Below, one piece after another: positions 16,773 through 25,498 of a stretch of DNA of 37,118 nucleotides. Each line of letters starts with the position of its first letter. Position 1 is the stretch's first letter. Source of the stretch: Nanobdellati archaeon (GTDB lineage: Archaea; EX4484-52; GLR71); the NCBI GenBank assembly GCA_019429125.1, contig JAHYJO010000015.1:1-37118 (forward strand), given 5' to 3'. The translations under genes were made by a program, and so were the position numbers. The notes beneath the pieces are model-generated. The model was not told the DNA's origin. It saw only the letters and a program-made list of their open reading frames with translations, and did not search any database.

Positions 16773-19721
16773 CTAATAATTACCACGCTCGCGCATGATA
16801 TTCAAAAGCATCTTTCTTTCGACACGCGCAACAATATACTTTGATACTTTTGCCTTGTCAGACGGAACAACAATTGCATCCACACCGAACTCTACAAGTT
16901 TCTCAATAATCTCAGAATCATTTAGCATTGACCCACCAATACTTACAGGAACCTTATTTTTCTTGTAACCATCAATTATCATCTTTATCATCCTCAATAC
17001 ACCAGGATGTTTTGCATCAAAATGCTTGTTAACTTTCTCATTTGAAGAATCGATACCAAGCATATGCTCAGCTAACCTATCAGAATCAATGAATACAAAA
17101 TCTATGCCAGCCTTAACAAATTCAGTTGACGCCAATCCTGCGGCAGGTACCTCAACGCTTATGCCCACTTTAAGGTTAGCCATATCAACCCCACATTCTT
17201 TAAAAAGACTATTTATTTCATACACTTGCTGTGGATGATGCACAAAGGGAAGAAGTATCTCGATATTTTTATACCCTTTAAGTATAAGATTATTAATTGC
17301 CTTAAGTTCAGCTTTAAATATTGCAGGTGAATCAAGAGTCCGTCTTATGCCTCGCCACCCAAGCTTAGGATTAGTTTCAACCATCTCATGCCCCCCTCCG
17401 GGAAGCTTCATTAATATTGACGTCTGGGCGCTAAGTGTCCTAAAAGTTACAGGCTTAGGGTATGAAGACTCAACAATAGGACCTAATTTAATCTCAATAT
17501 ATTTGACCAGCTCATCCTCCATACCTTCAGAAAGTATCTTGTCCGGATGCTTTCCTAAATTTAATAGCACAAGTTCAGATGGAAAAAGACCTATACCATC
17601 AAAAACTTCCTCAGTCTTCTGCAAATTTCCCGCAAGCACTTTAACTTTTGTTCCAGTAATCATTGCCAACGGATCATCTTCAATCATATTACTCACATCA
17701 GAATTATTATAATTATTACAATTATTATTACTGTTATTATTACGGTTATAATCACTATTGTTAGTATTAGTATTAATATTAGCATTAATATTAGTATTTG
17801 CATTATTGTTAGTATTTGCATTATTGTTAGTATTTGCATTATTGTTAGTATTTGCATTATTGTTAATATTTGAATTATTGTTAGTATTTGCATTATTGTT
17901 AGTATTTGCATTATTGTTAATATTTGAATTAATATTAGTATTAATATTAGCATTAATATTAGCATTATTGTTAGTATTAGTATTATTTATCCTATTATCT
18001 ATTCTGCTTCCAACATTATTATAAACACTATTATTTAAATTAGAATTTTTATTTTCTAAAACTGAAAAATCACGATTACCAGATTCTTTAGATTGTTTTA
18101 AATGTTTGTTATCAAATAGTCTCACAAATGTATTATCCTCCCTACGAGATAAAGACATCACATTCTGTAAAGACTGTTCAGCATGTCGTAACTGTTGTGT
18201 TTGAGCACCAATATCTGTACATGCGCCCCCTAAACTTTCAACAGGTTCAAAATCACTCTTTATCTCAGAAACACTGACTGACTGCGAATCCCCACCATAT
18301 GATTTTGAAAGATTAGATACCTCTTGTGGCATCTCATTTGCAACCCTTTCTTGAGGAGGTATTTCTTTGACATATATTTTTCCGGAAGTTGCATCGATGG
18401 CAATCCGTGTACCCTCAACAAGACCCCCACAAATACCTTGACAACTGACAACTAAAGGAATATCCAGCTCACGACATAATATAGACATATCAGACAAGAG
18501 ACCACCATTTTCTGAAATGACACCACCGACACGATTAAGAACAAGTATTGATGATGATTCAATGACGTGCGCCACAAATATGTTTCCCGCCCTAACTTTA
18601 GCAACATCTGAAATGCTGTACACTTTGACAGCCAGACCTTCTGCATTCCCACTATTTGCACCAATACCCTTAAATGACGGCGGGTTCGGAGTATCATAAA
18701 TTGCTTTTAGTGGTTTATTTATAGTTGAAATGTTAGACACATCAACAAGATACAATTTATCTCTTTTAAATACCCATTCAATGTATACTGGATATTTTGC
18801 AAAAGCTTCAACACTTTTTGCAAGATTACCTACTGAAACAATCTCATTCTTATCAATAGACTCTGAATTAGTAAGCTCCGGCAACACTTTTTCTTTTATC
18901 ACATCACCACTGACAGCATGTTTAACAAGACGCCATTCTTTAGCATTTATCTTCTTACCTTTTAATGTTGAAGAGGTCTTATCAATTATGAACACGTCAG
19001 GTGTAATCTCCCCAAAAGACACAAGACCGCAACCAAAACTGCTTTCAACAACAATCTCATTAACATTATTTGTCACAGGATTCGCAGTAGAGCACATACC
19101 TGATTTTTCACCATCTATCATCTTCTGGATAATGACACCTAAAAAAATATCCTGCCCTCCATTATATTTTTGCCGTGCAAAAATTGCTTCATCACTATAT
19201 ATATTTGACCATGCTTCCTTTATTGCATCTATCACGCCTTGAAGCCCGCTCACATGAAGGTATGACTTGTAAAAACCCCTAAACGATATCTTTTTAGAAC
19301 CCTCTGTAAATACACTTGATCTTACAGCAACTGACGCATTATTTCCACCAGCATTTATAGTGCCTAACGCATCATGGTCAAGATTCTGCATCCCAGGACT
19401 CATCCCCAAAGAAGAATATGCCAATTTTATCTCATCTTTAAGATTTTTAGGAATTTTACCAGAAATTATAAGTTCTCGAACCTTCTTTGATTTCTCCGCA
19501 AGTTCATCAGGACCACAAGAACCAATTTCCTGAAGTAACCGAATTATAGATTCAGAAATATTATTTTCTACAGCAAACTCATGAAAACCATCATTTGTAA
19601 TCACAAAACCTTCAGGAACTGGAAATTTTGCAGCCATAAGCTGTGACAATGCAATTGCCTTATCTCCTGCTTTTTCACGGTCTTCAACCGAAAGCATTGA
19701 CAGGTCGAAAATAAATTCCAT
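16773..19721 (-). CDS. PEP-synthase-like protein with degenerate active sites and Asn-rich linker
   Basis: The 982-aa protein has the full phosphoenolpyruvate synthase layout. An ATP-grasp-like N-terminal domain (AGDKAIALSQL, VAVRSS, EKSG...TANPVT, GEITPD) is followed by the swivelling phosphohistidine domain and a C-terminal TIM barrel (FRTLSAQT, LGWRG, GISVEVPAAG). Key residues are changed. The phosphohistidine motif GGxTCHAAI reads GGLLSDMSI (His to Asp). The ATP-site QxRP near the end of the first domain reads VDVS. The metal-binding TNDL reads SDRL, and the catalytic Cys motif GICG reads SIGG. Between the swivel domain and the barrel sits an insert of about 190 residues, including about 110 of Asn/Thr/Ala repeats. 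It is therefore probably a non-catalytic regulator or scaffold. A GGTAGGT site precedes the ATG, with a TATA-like element near 19756. Confidence 0.85.
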   Translation of the reverse strand: MEFIFDLSMLSVEDREKAGDKAIALSQLMAAKFPVPEGFVITNDGFHEFAVENNISESIIRLLQEIGSCGPDELAEKSKKVRELIISGKIPKNLKDEIKLAYSSLGMSPGMQNLDHDALGTINAGGNNASVAVRSSVFTEGSKKISFRGFYKSYLHVSGLQGVIDAIKEAWSNIYSDEAIFARQKYNGGQDIFLGVIIQKMIDGEKSGMCSTANPVTNNVNEIVVESSFGCGLVSFGEITPDVFIIDKTSSTLKGKKINAKEWRLVKHAVSGDVIKEKVLPELTNSESIDKNEIVSVGNLAKSVEAFAKYPVYIEWVFKRDKLYLVDVSNISTINKPLKAIYDTPNPPSFKGIGANSGNAEGLAVKVYSISDVAKVRAGNIFVAHVIESSSILVLNRVGGVISENGGLLSDMSILCRELDIPLVVSCQGICGGLVEGTRIAIDATSGKIYVKEIPPQERVANEMPQEVSNLSKSYGGDSQSVSVSEIKSDFEPVESLGGACTDIGAQTQQLRHAEQSLQNVMSLSRREDNTFVRLFDNKHLKQSKESGNRDFSVLENKNSNLNNSVYNNVGSRIDNRINNTNTNNNANINANINTNINSNINNNANTNNNANTNNNSNINNNANTNNNANTNNNANTNNNANTNINANINTNTNNSDYNRNNNSNNNCNNYNNSDVSNMIEDDPLAMITGTKVKVLAGNLQKTEEVFDGIGLFPSELVLLNLGKHPDKILSEGMEDELVKYIEIKLGPIVESSYPKPVTFRTLSAQTSILMKLPGGGHEMVETNPKLGWRGIRRTLDSPAIFKAELKAINNLILKGYKNIEILLPFVHHPQQVYEINSLFKECGVDMANLKVGISVEVPAAGLASTEFVKAGIDFVFIDSDRLAEHMLGIDSSNEKVNKHFDAKHPGVLRMIKMIIDGYKKNKVPVSIGGSMLNDSEIIEKLVEFGVDAIVVPSDKAKVSKYIVARVERKMLLNIMRERGNY
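17791..17934. repeat. 18-bp minisatellite encoding an Asn-rich linker
   Basis: Eight tandem 18-base units run head to tail, type TTAGTATTTGCATTATTG on the plus strand. Units 1-4, 6 and 7 look identical, unit 5 (17863-17880) has two changes, and unit 8 (17917-17934) is diverged. On the coding minus strand each unit gives six residues of the NNANTN type. Degenerate versions extend over roughly 17700-18050. Confidence 0.9.
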
Positions 19722-19771
19722 AGCTACCTACCAATAAATTAGTACCTATATGTATAAAAATATATTTGTGA

Positions 19772-19800
19772 ATAAAAAATAAAAATAAAATAAAATAAAA
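19772..19800. repeat. Simple AAAAT repeat between genes
   Basis: A short AAAAT/AAAATA simple repeat lies in the 94-base gap between the PEP-synthase-like gene and the downstream stop of the membrane protein at 19816. It has no clear function. Confidence 0.5.
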
Positions 19801-19815
19801 GTTTCAATTGTTCTA

Positions 19816-20595
19816 TTATTTTTTATTGCCTTCTTTATAGACTCCAACAATCACAAAAGACATGAAAGGAAACGCCAAAAACAACACAAAAAACATTGCA
19901 ACAGCAATCGCCACTAAAAATGGTATAGATAGATAAATACTAATCTCTGCCAAATATCCAGCAATTGCAGTAACTCCTAATATTACAAGCATAACTGAAA
20001 AAAAGATTACAAATACTGACAGTATTACCCCCACAACAAGAGAAACATTACTTGTGAAAAACTTTGCACTTTTCTTGACTGCCTCAAACCCATCAACTTT
20101 AGTGACGGCAACGATAGTAATTGAAAATATAAGTGATAACTGAACCAATAAAGCAAAAGCAAACACAGCCGAATATACAACAACAGAAGCAAACGTAGAA
20201 TCAAAAACATAATTAGTCATTAAAGTATTAATTCCAAAACCAACAACATATGCAATTAATTGAATAACGATAAACGCTTTGAAAATATCCATCCAACGTG
20301 TATCTATACCAACACGAATATCCGCAAGCTTAATCTTTTTTTTAGCTTTCATAAGATATATACTATAATAAACACCACCTGAAAGCATTGCAAGCACAAA
20401 CGAAAGGAAAATACTCATAACAGATATCATTGAAGATGTACCAACAGATAACTGTTCTAGAGTCACAAGACCCGTAACCATAAAAAAACCTTCAATAATA
20501 AGCACCACAGACCAAAAAACAAGACCTATAAACAAAGATTCACGGAAATTATCTTTCACAAGATTAAACGAATTTTTCAATATTTCACTGACTGC
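19816..20595 (-). CDS. Multi-pass membrane protein (DUF7847-like / GDPD membrane-domain-like)
   Basis: This protein of about 259 aa has roughly six hydrophobic helices and a start (MAVSEILKNSFNLVKDNF) typical of archaeal membrane proteins resembling the glycerophosphodiester phosphodiesterase membrane domain or DUF7847. The cytoplasmic loop KAKKKIKLADIRVGIDTRWMDIFKAF fits that family, as does VTKVDGFEAVKKSAKFFTSN later on. No enzymatic motif is seen and the function is unknown. ATG at 20595 is favoured over ATG at 20607 since the family normally begins at MAVSEIL. A TATA-like TTATATATAGG is present near 20648. It is divergent from nadM. Confidence 0.7.
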   Translation of the reverse strand, partial: AVSEILKNSFNLVKDNFRESLFIGLVFWSVVLIIEGFFMVTGLVTLEQLSVGTSSMISVMSIFLSFVLAMLSGGVYYSIYLMKAKKKIKLADIRVGIDTRWMDIFKAFIVIQLIAYVVGFGINTLMTNYVFDSTFASVVVYSAVFAFALLVQLSLIFSITIVAVTKVDGFEAVKKSAKFFTSNVSLVVGVILSVFVIFFSVMLVILGVTAIAGYLAEISIYLSIPFLVAIAVAMFFVLFLAFPFMSFVIVGVYKEGNKK

Positions 20596-20730
20596 CATAA
20601 AAACCATCTACAAGAGTTACTCAATGTTATTTACTTAAACCCCTATATATAACTTAACATCAATAGAGATATTACAAACATTTAAAATATTTACGAAATC
20701 ACTTATCTCATCTTATAGTCGATGATACTA

Positions 20731-21204
20731 ATGAAAAAAGCTATTTTTGTTGGCAGATTCCAACCATTGCACAACGGTCATGTAAATGCAATAAAACGCA
20801 TTGTTGAACAAGATGACATATACCACTTACACATAATAATAGGAAGCGCAAATAAGAAATACACAGATGACAACCCATTATCTTTTGAGACACGAAAATA
20901 TATTATTTCTGAAACTCTAAACGACCTAATACGCGCAGGAAAGATAACCATCTCAGGCCTTGACGACCACGCAAACGACGAGGACTGGATAAAAAACCTA
21001 AAACAAATTGTGCCAGATGCAGATATCACCTACAGTGGCAATGAATGGACAAGACGTTGCATTGAACCTTTCTGTAAAGTTGAAGAACCAGACTTTCTTG
21101 ACAAAGACATTCTAAACGGCACAAACATCCGATTGCGCATAAAAGAAAAAAAAGAAATAAAACACCTCGTGCCTGAGAAGGTGTTTGAACACTTCAAAAA
21201 ATAA
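20731..21204 (+). CDS. nadM: Nicotinamide-nucleotide adenylyltransferase, archaeal type
   Basis: This enzyme makes NAD from NMN and ATP. The 157-aa protein has the archaeal NadM hallmark GRFQPLHNGH (residues 8-17, the HxGH nucleotidyl-transferase motif). A late LNGTNIRLR stands where the ISGTxIR motif binds ATP phosphates. Length fits the archaeal family of about 170 aa. ATG at 20731 gives the usual MKKAIFVGRF start and follows a GATGAT site; ATG at 20722 would add three residues and cannot be excluded. It is a single gene between the divergent membrane protein and the convergent copper ATPase. Confidence 0.93.
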   Translation: MKKAIFVGRFQPLHNGHVNAIKRIVEQDDIYHLHIIIGSANKKYTDDNPLSFETRKYIISETLNDLIRAGKITISGLDDHANDEDWIKNLKQIVPDADITYSGNEWTRRCIEPFCKVEEPDFLDKDILNGTNIRLRIKEKKEIKHLVPEKVFEHFKK

Positions 21205-21227
21205 AAAAAAGATAGATAAAAAACCTA

Positions 21228-23642
21228 TCAAATCTTATTTCTAAACCTTTTCAAAAGAAGCGAATTAGTCACAACACTAACTGACGACATTGCCATCGCA
21301 AGCGCTGCAAACTCAGGTTTAAGATACCCTAATGCTGCAATAGGAACCCCAATTGAATTGTAAAAGAGTGCCCAGAACATGTTCTGTTTAATCTTAGCCA
21401 TTGTAGCCTTACTAAGTTTTATTGCGCCGACAACGTCACGCAAATCATTTTTAACAAGCACAATTTCACCCGTCTCAATCGCAACATCAGTTCCGGACCC
21501 TAAAGCAATCCCCACATCAGCCTGTGCAAGTGCAGGCGCATCATTTATGCCATCCCCAACCATAGCAACTTTCTTTCCAGACTCCTGCAACCTTTTGATA
21601 TTTTTCGCCTTATCTTCAGGCAAAACTTCAGACAACACATTATCAATTCCTGCCTTTTTAGCAATAGCATTAGCAGTCCTTTTATTGTCCCCAGTTATCA
21701 TTGTTACATCTATTCCCATAACTTTAAGACTAGCAACTGCCTCACGAGAACTCTCTTTGATAGTATCAGCGACAGCGATTATACCTGACAATTTCCCGCC
21801 GTAAGCTACAAGCATGGCAGTCTTGCCTTCATCTTCAAGCTTTTCCATCTGATCTGTAGTACTCTTATCATAAACTATCTTTTCCTCAGACATAAGTTTC
21901 CTGTTCCCAAGCAACACTTTCTTACCATTATAGACACACTCAACACCATGACCTGATATCGCCTTAAATTTTTCAGGTTCTAAAATCTCAATATTTCTTG
22001 ATTTAGCGCCAAGTACGATAGCTTCACCTAAAGGATGTTCAGAATGTTTTTCAACAATGGCAGAAACTTTAAGCAATTCATTTTCATCAAAATCACCCAA
22101 AGTTATAATGTCTGTAACCTCAGGTTTACCTTTTGTCAATGTGCCAGTCTTATCAAATACGATTGATTTTATCTTGTACACACTTTCTAAAGCCGAACCT
22201 CCTTTAATCAATATACCTTTCTCAGCGCCGACACCAGTCCCCACCATTATAGCAGTCGGTGTTGCAAGACCTAACGCGCAAGGACATGCAATAACTAATA
22301 CAGCAATTGCAGGAAGAAATGCGCCAATAAACGTTGAACCCACTACAAAATACCATATTACAAATGTAAGAAGCGATAGTACTACCACACCCTGAACAAA
22401 ATACCCAGAAATCATGTCTGCATATCTTTGTATAGGCGCTTTTGACCCTTGAGCATCTTCAACAAATTTTATAATGTGCGCGAGCGCCGTATCAGCTCCG
22501 ACCTTTGTTGCCTTAAATTTAATGACACCATTCTTATTTATTGTAGCACCGATTACAGTATCTCCTTTGACTTTTTTAACAGGCATACTCTCACCTGTAA
22601 TCATAGATTCATCAACAGACGAGTCACCATCAACAACCGCACCATCAACCGGTATTTTTTCACCAGGTTTAACTATTATAATATCACCTACGATAACTTC
22701 TTCAATAGGAATATCCATCTCTTTACCATTCCTAATAACTTTAGCAGTCTTTGCCTGAAGCCCTATCAACTTTTTTATTGCGTCACTTGTTTTCCCTTTA
22801 GCTTTCGCCTCAAGATATTTACCTAATACGACAAATGTAATAAGCAATGCTGTCGTCTCAAAAAATACTGCGTCTCCAAAATGATTAGGATAAAACAATG
22901 CCAAGATACTATAGACATATGCAGCTGAGGTTCCAAGAGTAATCAAGACATCCATATTTGCAGACTTATTTTTGAGTGCAAAATATGTACCCCTAAAAAA
23001 CTGCCAACCAACATAAAAAAGTACAGGTGTAGTAAGTATAAACTGAATATACATATTAAATGGGAAATCCATAAATACCATACTTAAAAGAAATACAGGC
23101 GCTGTCAATATTGCTCCAATAATCAATTTTCGTTTCTGCAAACTTATCTCATCAACTTTGGTATCATCTTTTGCATTATCACCAGAAAAAGCACCTTTAT
23201 ATCCCAGACTTTTTATCTTTGTCAAAATCATTTTATCAGTCAATATCTCTGAATCATACTCAAGATTCATAGTCTCAGTTGCAAAATTGACTGACACTTT
23301 TTTAACACCATCAACTTTTTTGAACACGTTTTCAGTGTTTAGTGCGCACGAGGCACAATGCATACCTTTGACCCTTACATCTGCCTTAGTAATACCTGTC
23401 ATTTTACTTACATCATTTCCCACACCTATAGCTTTTGCCTTATAACCGAGCTTATTTATTTTTGAAGTTATATCAGTTATAGATGTTTTTTCATCATCAT
23501 AGTTAACTGTAACTTTCTCAACCGCAAAATTAACATTTGCTTCAGAAACACCATCAAGATTATTCAATACATTCTCAATAGTGAGTGCGCACGAGGCACA
23601 ATGCATCCCAGATATATCAAAAATATCAGTCTTTTTTCCCAT
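21228..23642 (-). CDS. copA: Copper-exporting P1B-type ATPase CopA
   Basis: This is a Cu(+)-transporting P-type ATPase of 804 aa. Two N-terminal heavy-metal-associated domains each carry GMHCASC (C15/C18 and about C96/C99). The transmembrane metal site has CPC (VIACPCALG), and the last helices carry YN (FYNSIG) and an MSS stretch (MAMSSVSVV), the copper-type signature. The cytoplasmic core has TGES, the phosphorylated [17 protein letters not shown] and [10 protein letters not shown], all intact. ATG at 23642 is one base after the PadR stop; ATG at 23651, overlapping that gene, is an alternative. It is co-transcribed with the PadR-TRASH regulator, which probably senses the exported metal. Confidence 0.95.
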   Translation of the reverse strand: MGKKTDIFDISGMHCASCALTIENVLNNLDGVSEANVNFAVEKVTVNYDDEKTSITDITSKINKLGYKAKAIGVGNDVSKMTGITKADVRVKGMHCASCALNTENVFKKVDGVKKVSVNFATETMNLEYDSEILTDKMILTKIKSLGYKGAFSGDNAKDDTKVDEISLQKRKLIIGAILTAPVFLLSMVFMDFPFNMYIQFILTTPVLFYVGWQFFRGTYFALKNKSANMDVLITLGTSAAYVYSILALFYPNHFGDAVFFETTALLITFVVLGKYLEAKAKGKTSDAIKKLIGLQAKTAKVIRNGKEMDIPIEEVIVGDIIIVKPGEKIPVDGAVVDGDSSVDESMITGESMPVKKVKGDTVIGATINKNGVIKFKATKVGADTALAHIIKFVEDAQGSKAPIQRYADMISGYFVQGVVVLSLLTFVIWYFVVGSTFIGAFLPAIAVLVIACPCALGLATPTAIMVGTGVGAEKGILIKGGSALESVYKIKSIVFDKTGTLTKGKPEVTDIITLGDFDENELLKVSAIVEKHSEHPLGEAIVLGAKSRNIEILEPEKFKAISGHGVECVYNGKKVLLGNRKLMSEEKIVYDKSTTDQMEKLEDEGKTAMLVAYGGKLSGIIAVADTIKESSREAVASLKVMGIDVTMITGDNKRTANAIAKKAGIDNVLSEVLPEDKAKNIKRLQESGKKVAMVGDGINDAPALAQADVGIALGSGTDVAIETGEIVLVKNDLRDVVGAIKLSKATMAKIKQNMFWALFYNSIGVPIAALGYLKPEFAALAMAMSSVSVVTNSLLLKRFRNKI

Positions 23643-23643
23643 A

Positions 23644-24069
23644 TCATTCATCTCTCCCATCTTTAAACGATTTTGCGCAATGGCAACAACAAAATACATA
23701 ATGTTTACCATTTATATCTTCCTTGTGCCCGCCTTCATAAACTTTGCAACCGCAATGTGCGCATGTTGAAAGGCTCGGTTCAATTGCAATCTTTATAATT
23801 TCACCAAATCGTGAAATCATGTTATTAACAAATTTCTTGCCTGACACTGTCAATTTATACTCAACTTTATCTCTAGACCCCGGCGCCAAAGCATCAATGT
23901 AACCGTGCTCCTCAAGCGTCTTTAAAAACGGATAAATCTGTCCAGGACTAGTATTTTTTTCCATTTTAGCGCCCGTCTCTTTAATTATTTCATACCCCGT
24001 TTTAGGACCTTCCAAAAGTAAAAGGACAGTATAAAATTTCACCATATTTGTTATCTTGAGTTCTTCCAT
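23644..24069 (-). CDS. PadR-family regulator with C-terminal TRASH metal-binding domain
   Basis: The 141-aa protein has a winged-helix PadR-type N-terminal domain ([14 protein letters not shown], then [19 protein letters not shown], the recognition-helix region, and [12 protein letters not shown]). Its C-terminus has the pattern C-x2-C-x20-C-x3-C (CAHC ... CCCHC), which fits the TRASH metallochaperone/sensor domain found in archaeal copper regulators. Since copA follows after one base, it most likely responds to copper and controls its own operon. ATG at 24069 is preferred: TTTAAATAGT is centred about 27 bases upstream, while a GTG at 24087 would precede the likely transcription start. An inverted repeat at 24113-24130 lies just upstream of this TATA element. 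Confidence 0.88.
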   Translation of the reverse strand: MEELKITNMVKFYTVLLLLEGPKTGYEIIKETGAKMEKNTSPGQIYPFLKTLEEHGYIDALAPGSRDKVEYKLTVSGKKFVNNMISRFGEIIKIAIEPSLSTCAHCGCKVYEGGHKEDINGKHYVFCCCHCAKSFKDGRDE

Positions 24070-24091
24070 AGATGTAATAATGCACACAAAA

Positions 24092-24102
24092 CTATTTAAA
24101 AT
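24092..24102 (-). promoter_or_regulatory. TATA box of the padR-copA operon
   Basis: An A/T-rich element reading ATTTAAATAG-like on the minus strand is centred about 27 bases before the PadR ATG at 24069. This gives a leaderless or near-leaderless transcript. Confidence 0.55.
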
Positions 24103-24112
24103 GACCTGTCGG

Positions 24113-24130
24113 TTTATGATATGTCATAAA
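24113..24130. promoter_or_regulatory. Inverted repeat, candidate operator for the copper regulator
   Basis: TTTATGA, spacer TATG, TCATAAA is a perfect 7-bp inverted repeat just upstream of the padR TATA box, in the divergent region shared with the Gdt1-family gene. A longer ATGAC ... GTCAT pair (24101-24105 and 24123-24127) overlaps it. Binding by the PadR protein is inference. Confidence 0.4.
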
Positions 24131-24157
24131 TTTATTATTTGAACTAAAATCAAAAAA

Positions 24158-24165
24158 TTATATAA
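24158..24165 (+). promoter_or_regulatory. TATA box of the Gdt1-family gene
   Basis: TTATATAA is centred about 26 bases before the ATG at 24188, consistent with a leaderless transcript. Confidence 0.55.
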
Positions 24166-24187
24166 CTCACAACACCAAAATAAACAC

Positions 24188-24751
24188 ATGCTTTCTGATT
24201 TCATAATACCATTTATGATTGTAGGTCTCGCCGAACTAGGTGACAAGACACAGATTACCATGCTTGCGCTTTCAACACGTTTCAATGACCCTTACAAGAT
24301 ATTTACAGGTAGCATGCTAGCATTCCTTTTAGTTGACGGCACAGCCATAGCTTTAGGGAGCATGTTATCCTCATACATATCCATATCACTAGTACATCTC
24401 TCTTCCGGAGTGATATTTCTAGCTTTCGGAATTTACATATACTTCTCAAAAGACGAAGAAGAAACAAAAATAAAACCCAAATCCGCATTTATATCATCAT
24501 TTGCAATAATATTTCTTGCAGAATTAGGCGACAAGACACAGGTGACCTCACTTCTTTTTGCCACACATTTCAATCCCTGGATAGTCCTTGTAGCAGTCAT
24601 GATAGCGCTTGCAACACTGACAGCAACAGCAATAATCCTTGGCACAAAAATCAAGAGACATATAAAACCCAAAACAATAAAATACACAGCAACAACAATG
24701 TTCATACTGTTCGGACTTTTCGAAATATATTCATACCTAAAAATAGTATAA
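24188..24751 (+). CDS. Gdt1/MneA-family cation transporter (UPF0016)
   Basis: The 187-aa membrane protein has two homologous halves, each with the diagnostic ExGDKT motif: AELGDKTQI near residue 16 and AELGDKTQV near residue 113. Roughly six transmembrane helices surround them. Members of UPF0016 move Mn2+ or Ca2+ in exchange for protons (yeast Gdt1, bacterial MneA). Manganese export is the best guess for an archaeon. It is divergent from the copper regulator and copA, so the area forms a small metal-homeostasis island, although different metals may be involved. Confidence 0.88.
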   Translation: MLSDFIIPFMIVGLAELGDKTQITMLALSTRFNDPYKIFTGSMLAFLLVDGTAIALGSMLSSYISISLVHLSSGVIFLAFGIYIYFSKDEEETKIKPKSAFISSFAIIFLAELGDKTQVTSLLFATHFNPWIVLVAVMIALATLTATAIILGTKIKRHIKPKTIKYTATTMFILFGLFEIYSYLKIV

Positions 24752-24758
24752 GAAATAA

Positions 24759-25493
24759 TCATCCAAACAATCCAAAAGACATCTTCTTAACCCTTATCTT
24801 TGCAGTATTAACGATTGACAGCTTTGCAAGCCACTTCTCAGCATCTTTATACTTTTCAAACTTCATCTCATCAACCTTAAACTTACTGTGATGCGCACGC
24901 ATCTGATAATTTGTCTTTTCAACATCATGGATTATGTGCAACATCTCATGATACAATACAAACTCAGCAACAAACCGAGGCACACGAGAATCATCAAGAG
25001 TTTTGCTAATTAAAATTGCATGTTTTGAAGGATCATAGTGTCCATATTTTCTTGTAGTCAGCCGTGGTCCCCAACAAAGAGCAGGCATGGCAAGCACATC
25101 TGAAAAATATTTACTATTAATTTCATAAAACATCTCAGAAAGATTATAAGCACTGCCGGCAGGTGTATGTTTAGCTTTTCTGCCACGAACTTTCTTGAGA
25201 TCCTTATGCCTATCATTCATCATCTCAGAATTAATCCAAAGGCGATAAACCCTCTGATACACACAAGGGCACTTCTTTTTCTTTATCTTAGATATCAATA
25301 TGTACGCAAGAGCAGAAATAACTTTTTCAGGCGCATCAGACAATGCATCAGACACCTTAACTTCAAGAACACCTGCACAGACACGGACAGAGCTCTTGAC
25401 CCCCGCATACTTATAGAACTTAGCAGAGACATCAATATGAGAACCTGAAATTTCTTGATACACCGACGAAAAAATCTCATTAAGGTCAAGCAT
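24759..25493 (-). CDS. SprT-like zinc metalloprotease
   Basis: This 244-aa protein has the zinc protease motif HEMLH in YHEMLHIIHD near residue 190, with a downstream HHSKFKVDEMKF. The preceding RKYGHYDP and DDSRVPRFVAEFVLYHE stretches match SprT-like proteins. Family members include the eukaryotic SPRTN protease that digests DNA-protein crosslinks, but a DNA role here is inference. The N-terminal ~110 residues are poorly conserved, with a basic RHKDLKKVRGRKAKH region. ATG at 25493 is five bases after the helicase stop, so it is co-transcribed with the XPD-like helicase. An in-frame TTG at 25502 is less likely. Confidence 0.82.
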   Translation of the reverse strand: MLDLNEIFSSVYQEISGSHIDVSAKFYKYAGVKSSVRVCAGVLEVKVSDALSDAPEKVISALAYILISKIKKKKCPCVYQRVYRLWINSEMMNDRHKDLKKVRGRKAKHTPAGSAYNLSEMFYEINSKYFSDVLAMPALCWGPRLTTRKYGHYDPSKHAILISKTLDDSRVPRFVAEFVLYHEMLHIIHDVEKTNYQMRAHHSKFKVDEMKFEKYKDAEKWLAKLSIVNTAKIRVKKMSFGLFG

Positions 25494-25498
25494 GATAA

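Noticed and set aside
17791-17934. CRISPR array
   Set aside because: The units are 18 bases long and directly tandem with no unique spacers, and they are translated in frame.
17693-18024. Open frames on both strands across the Asn-rich repeat, giving Ile/Leu/Met- and Val/Leu-rich proteins
   Set aside because: They are by-products of the 18-bp repeat, which is open in several frames; the in-frame Asn-rich version continues into conserved domains on both sides.
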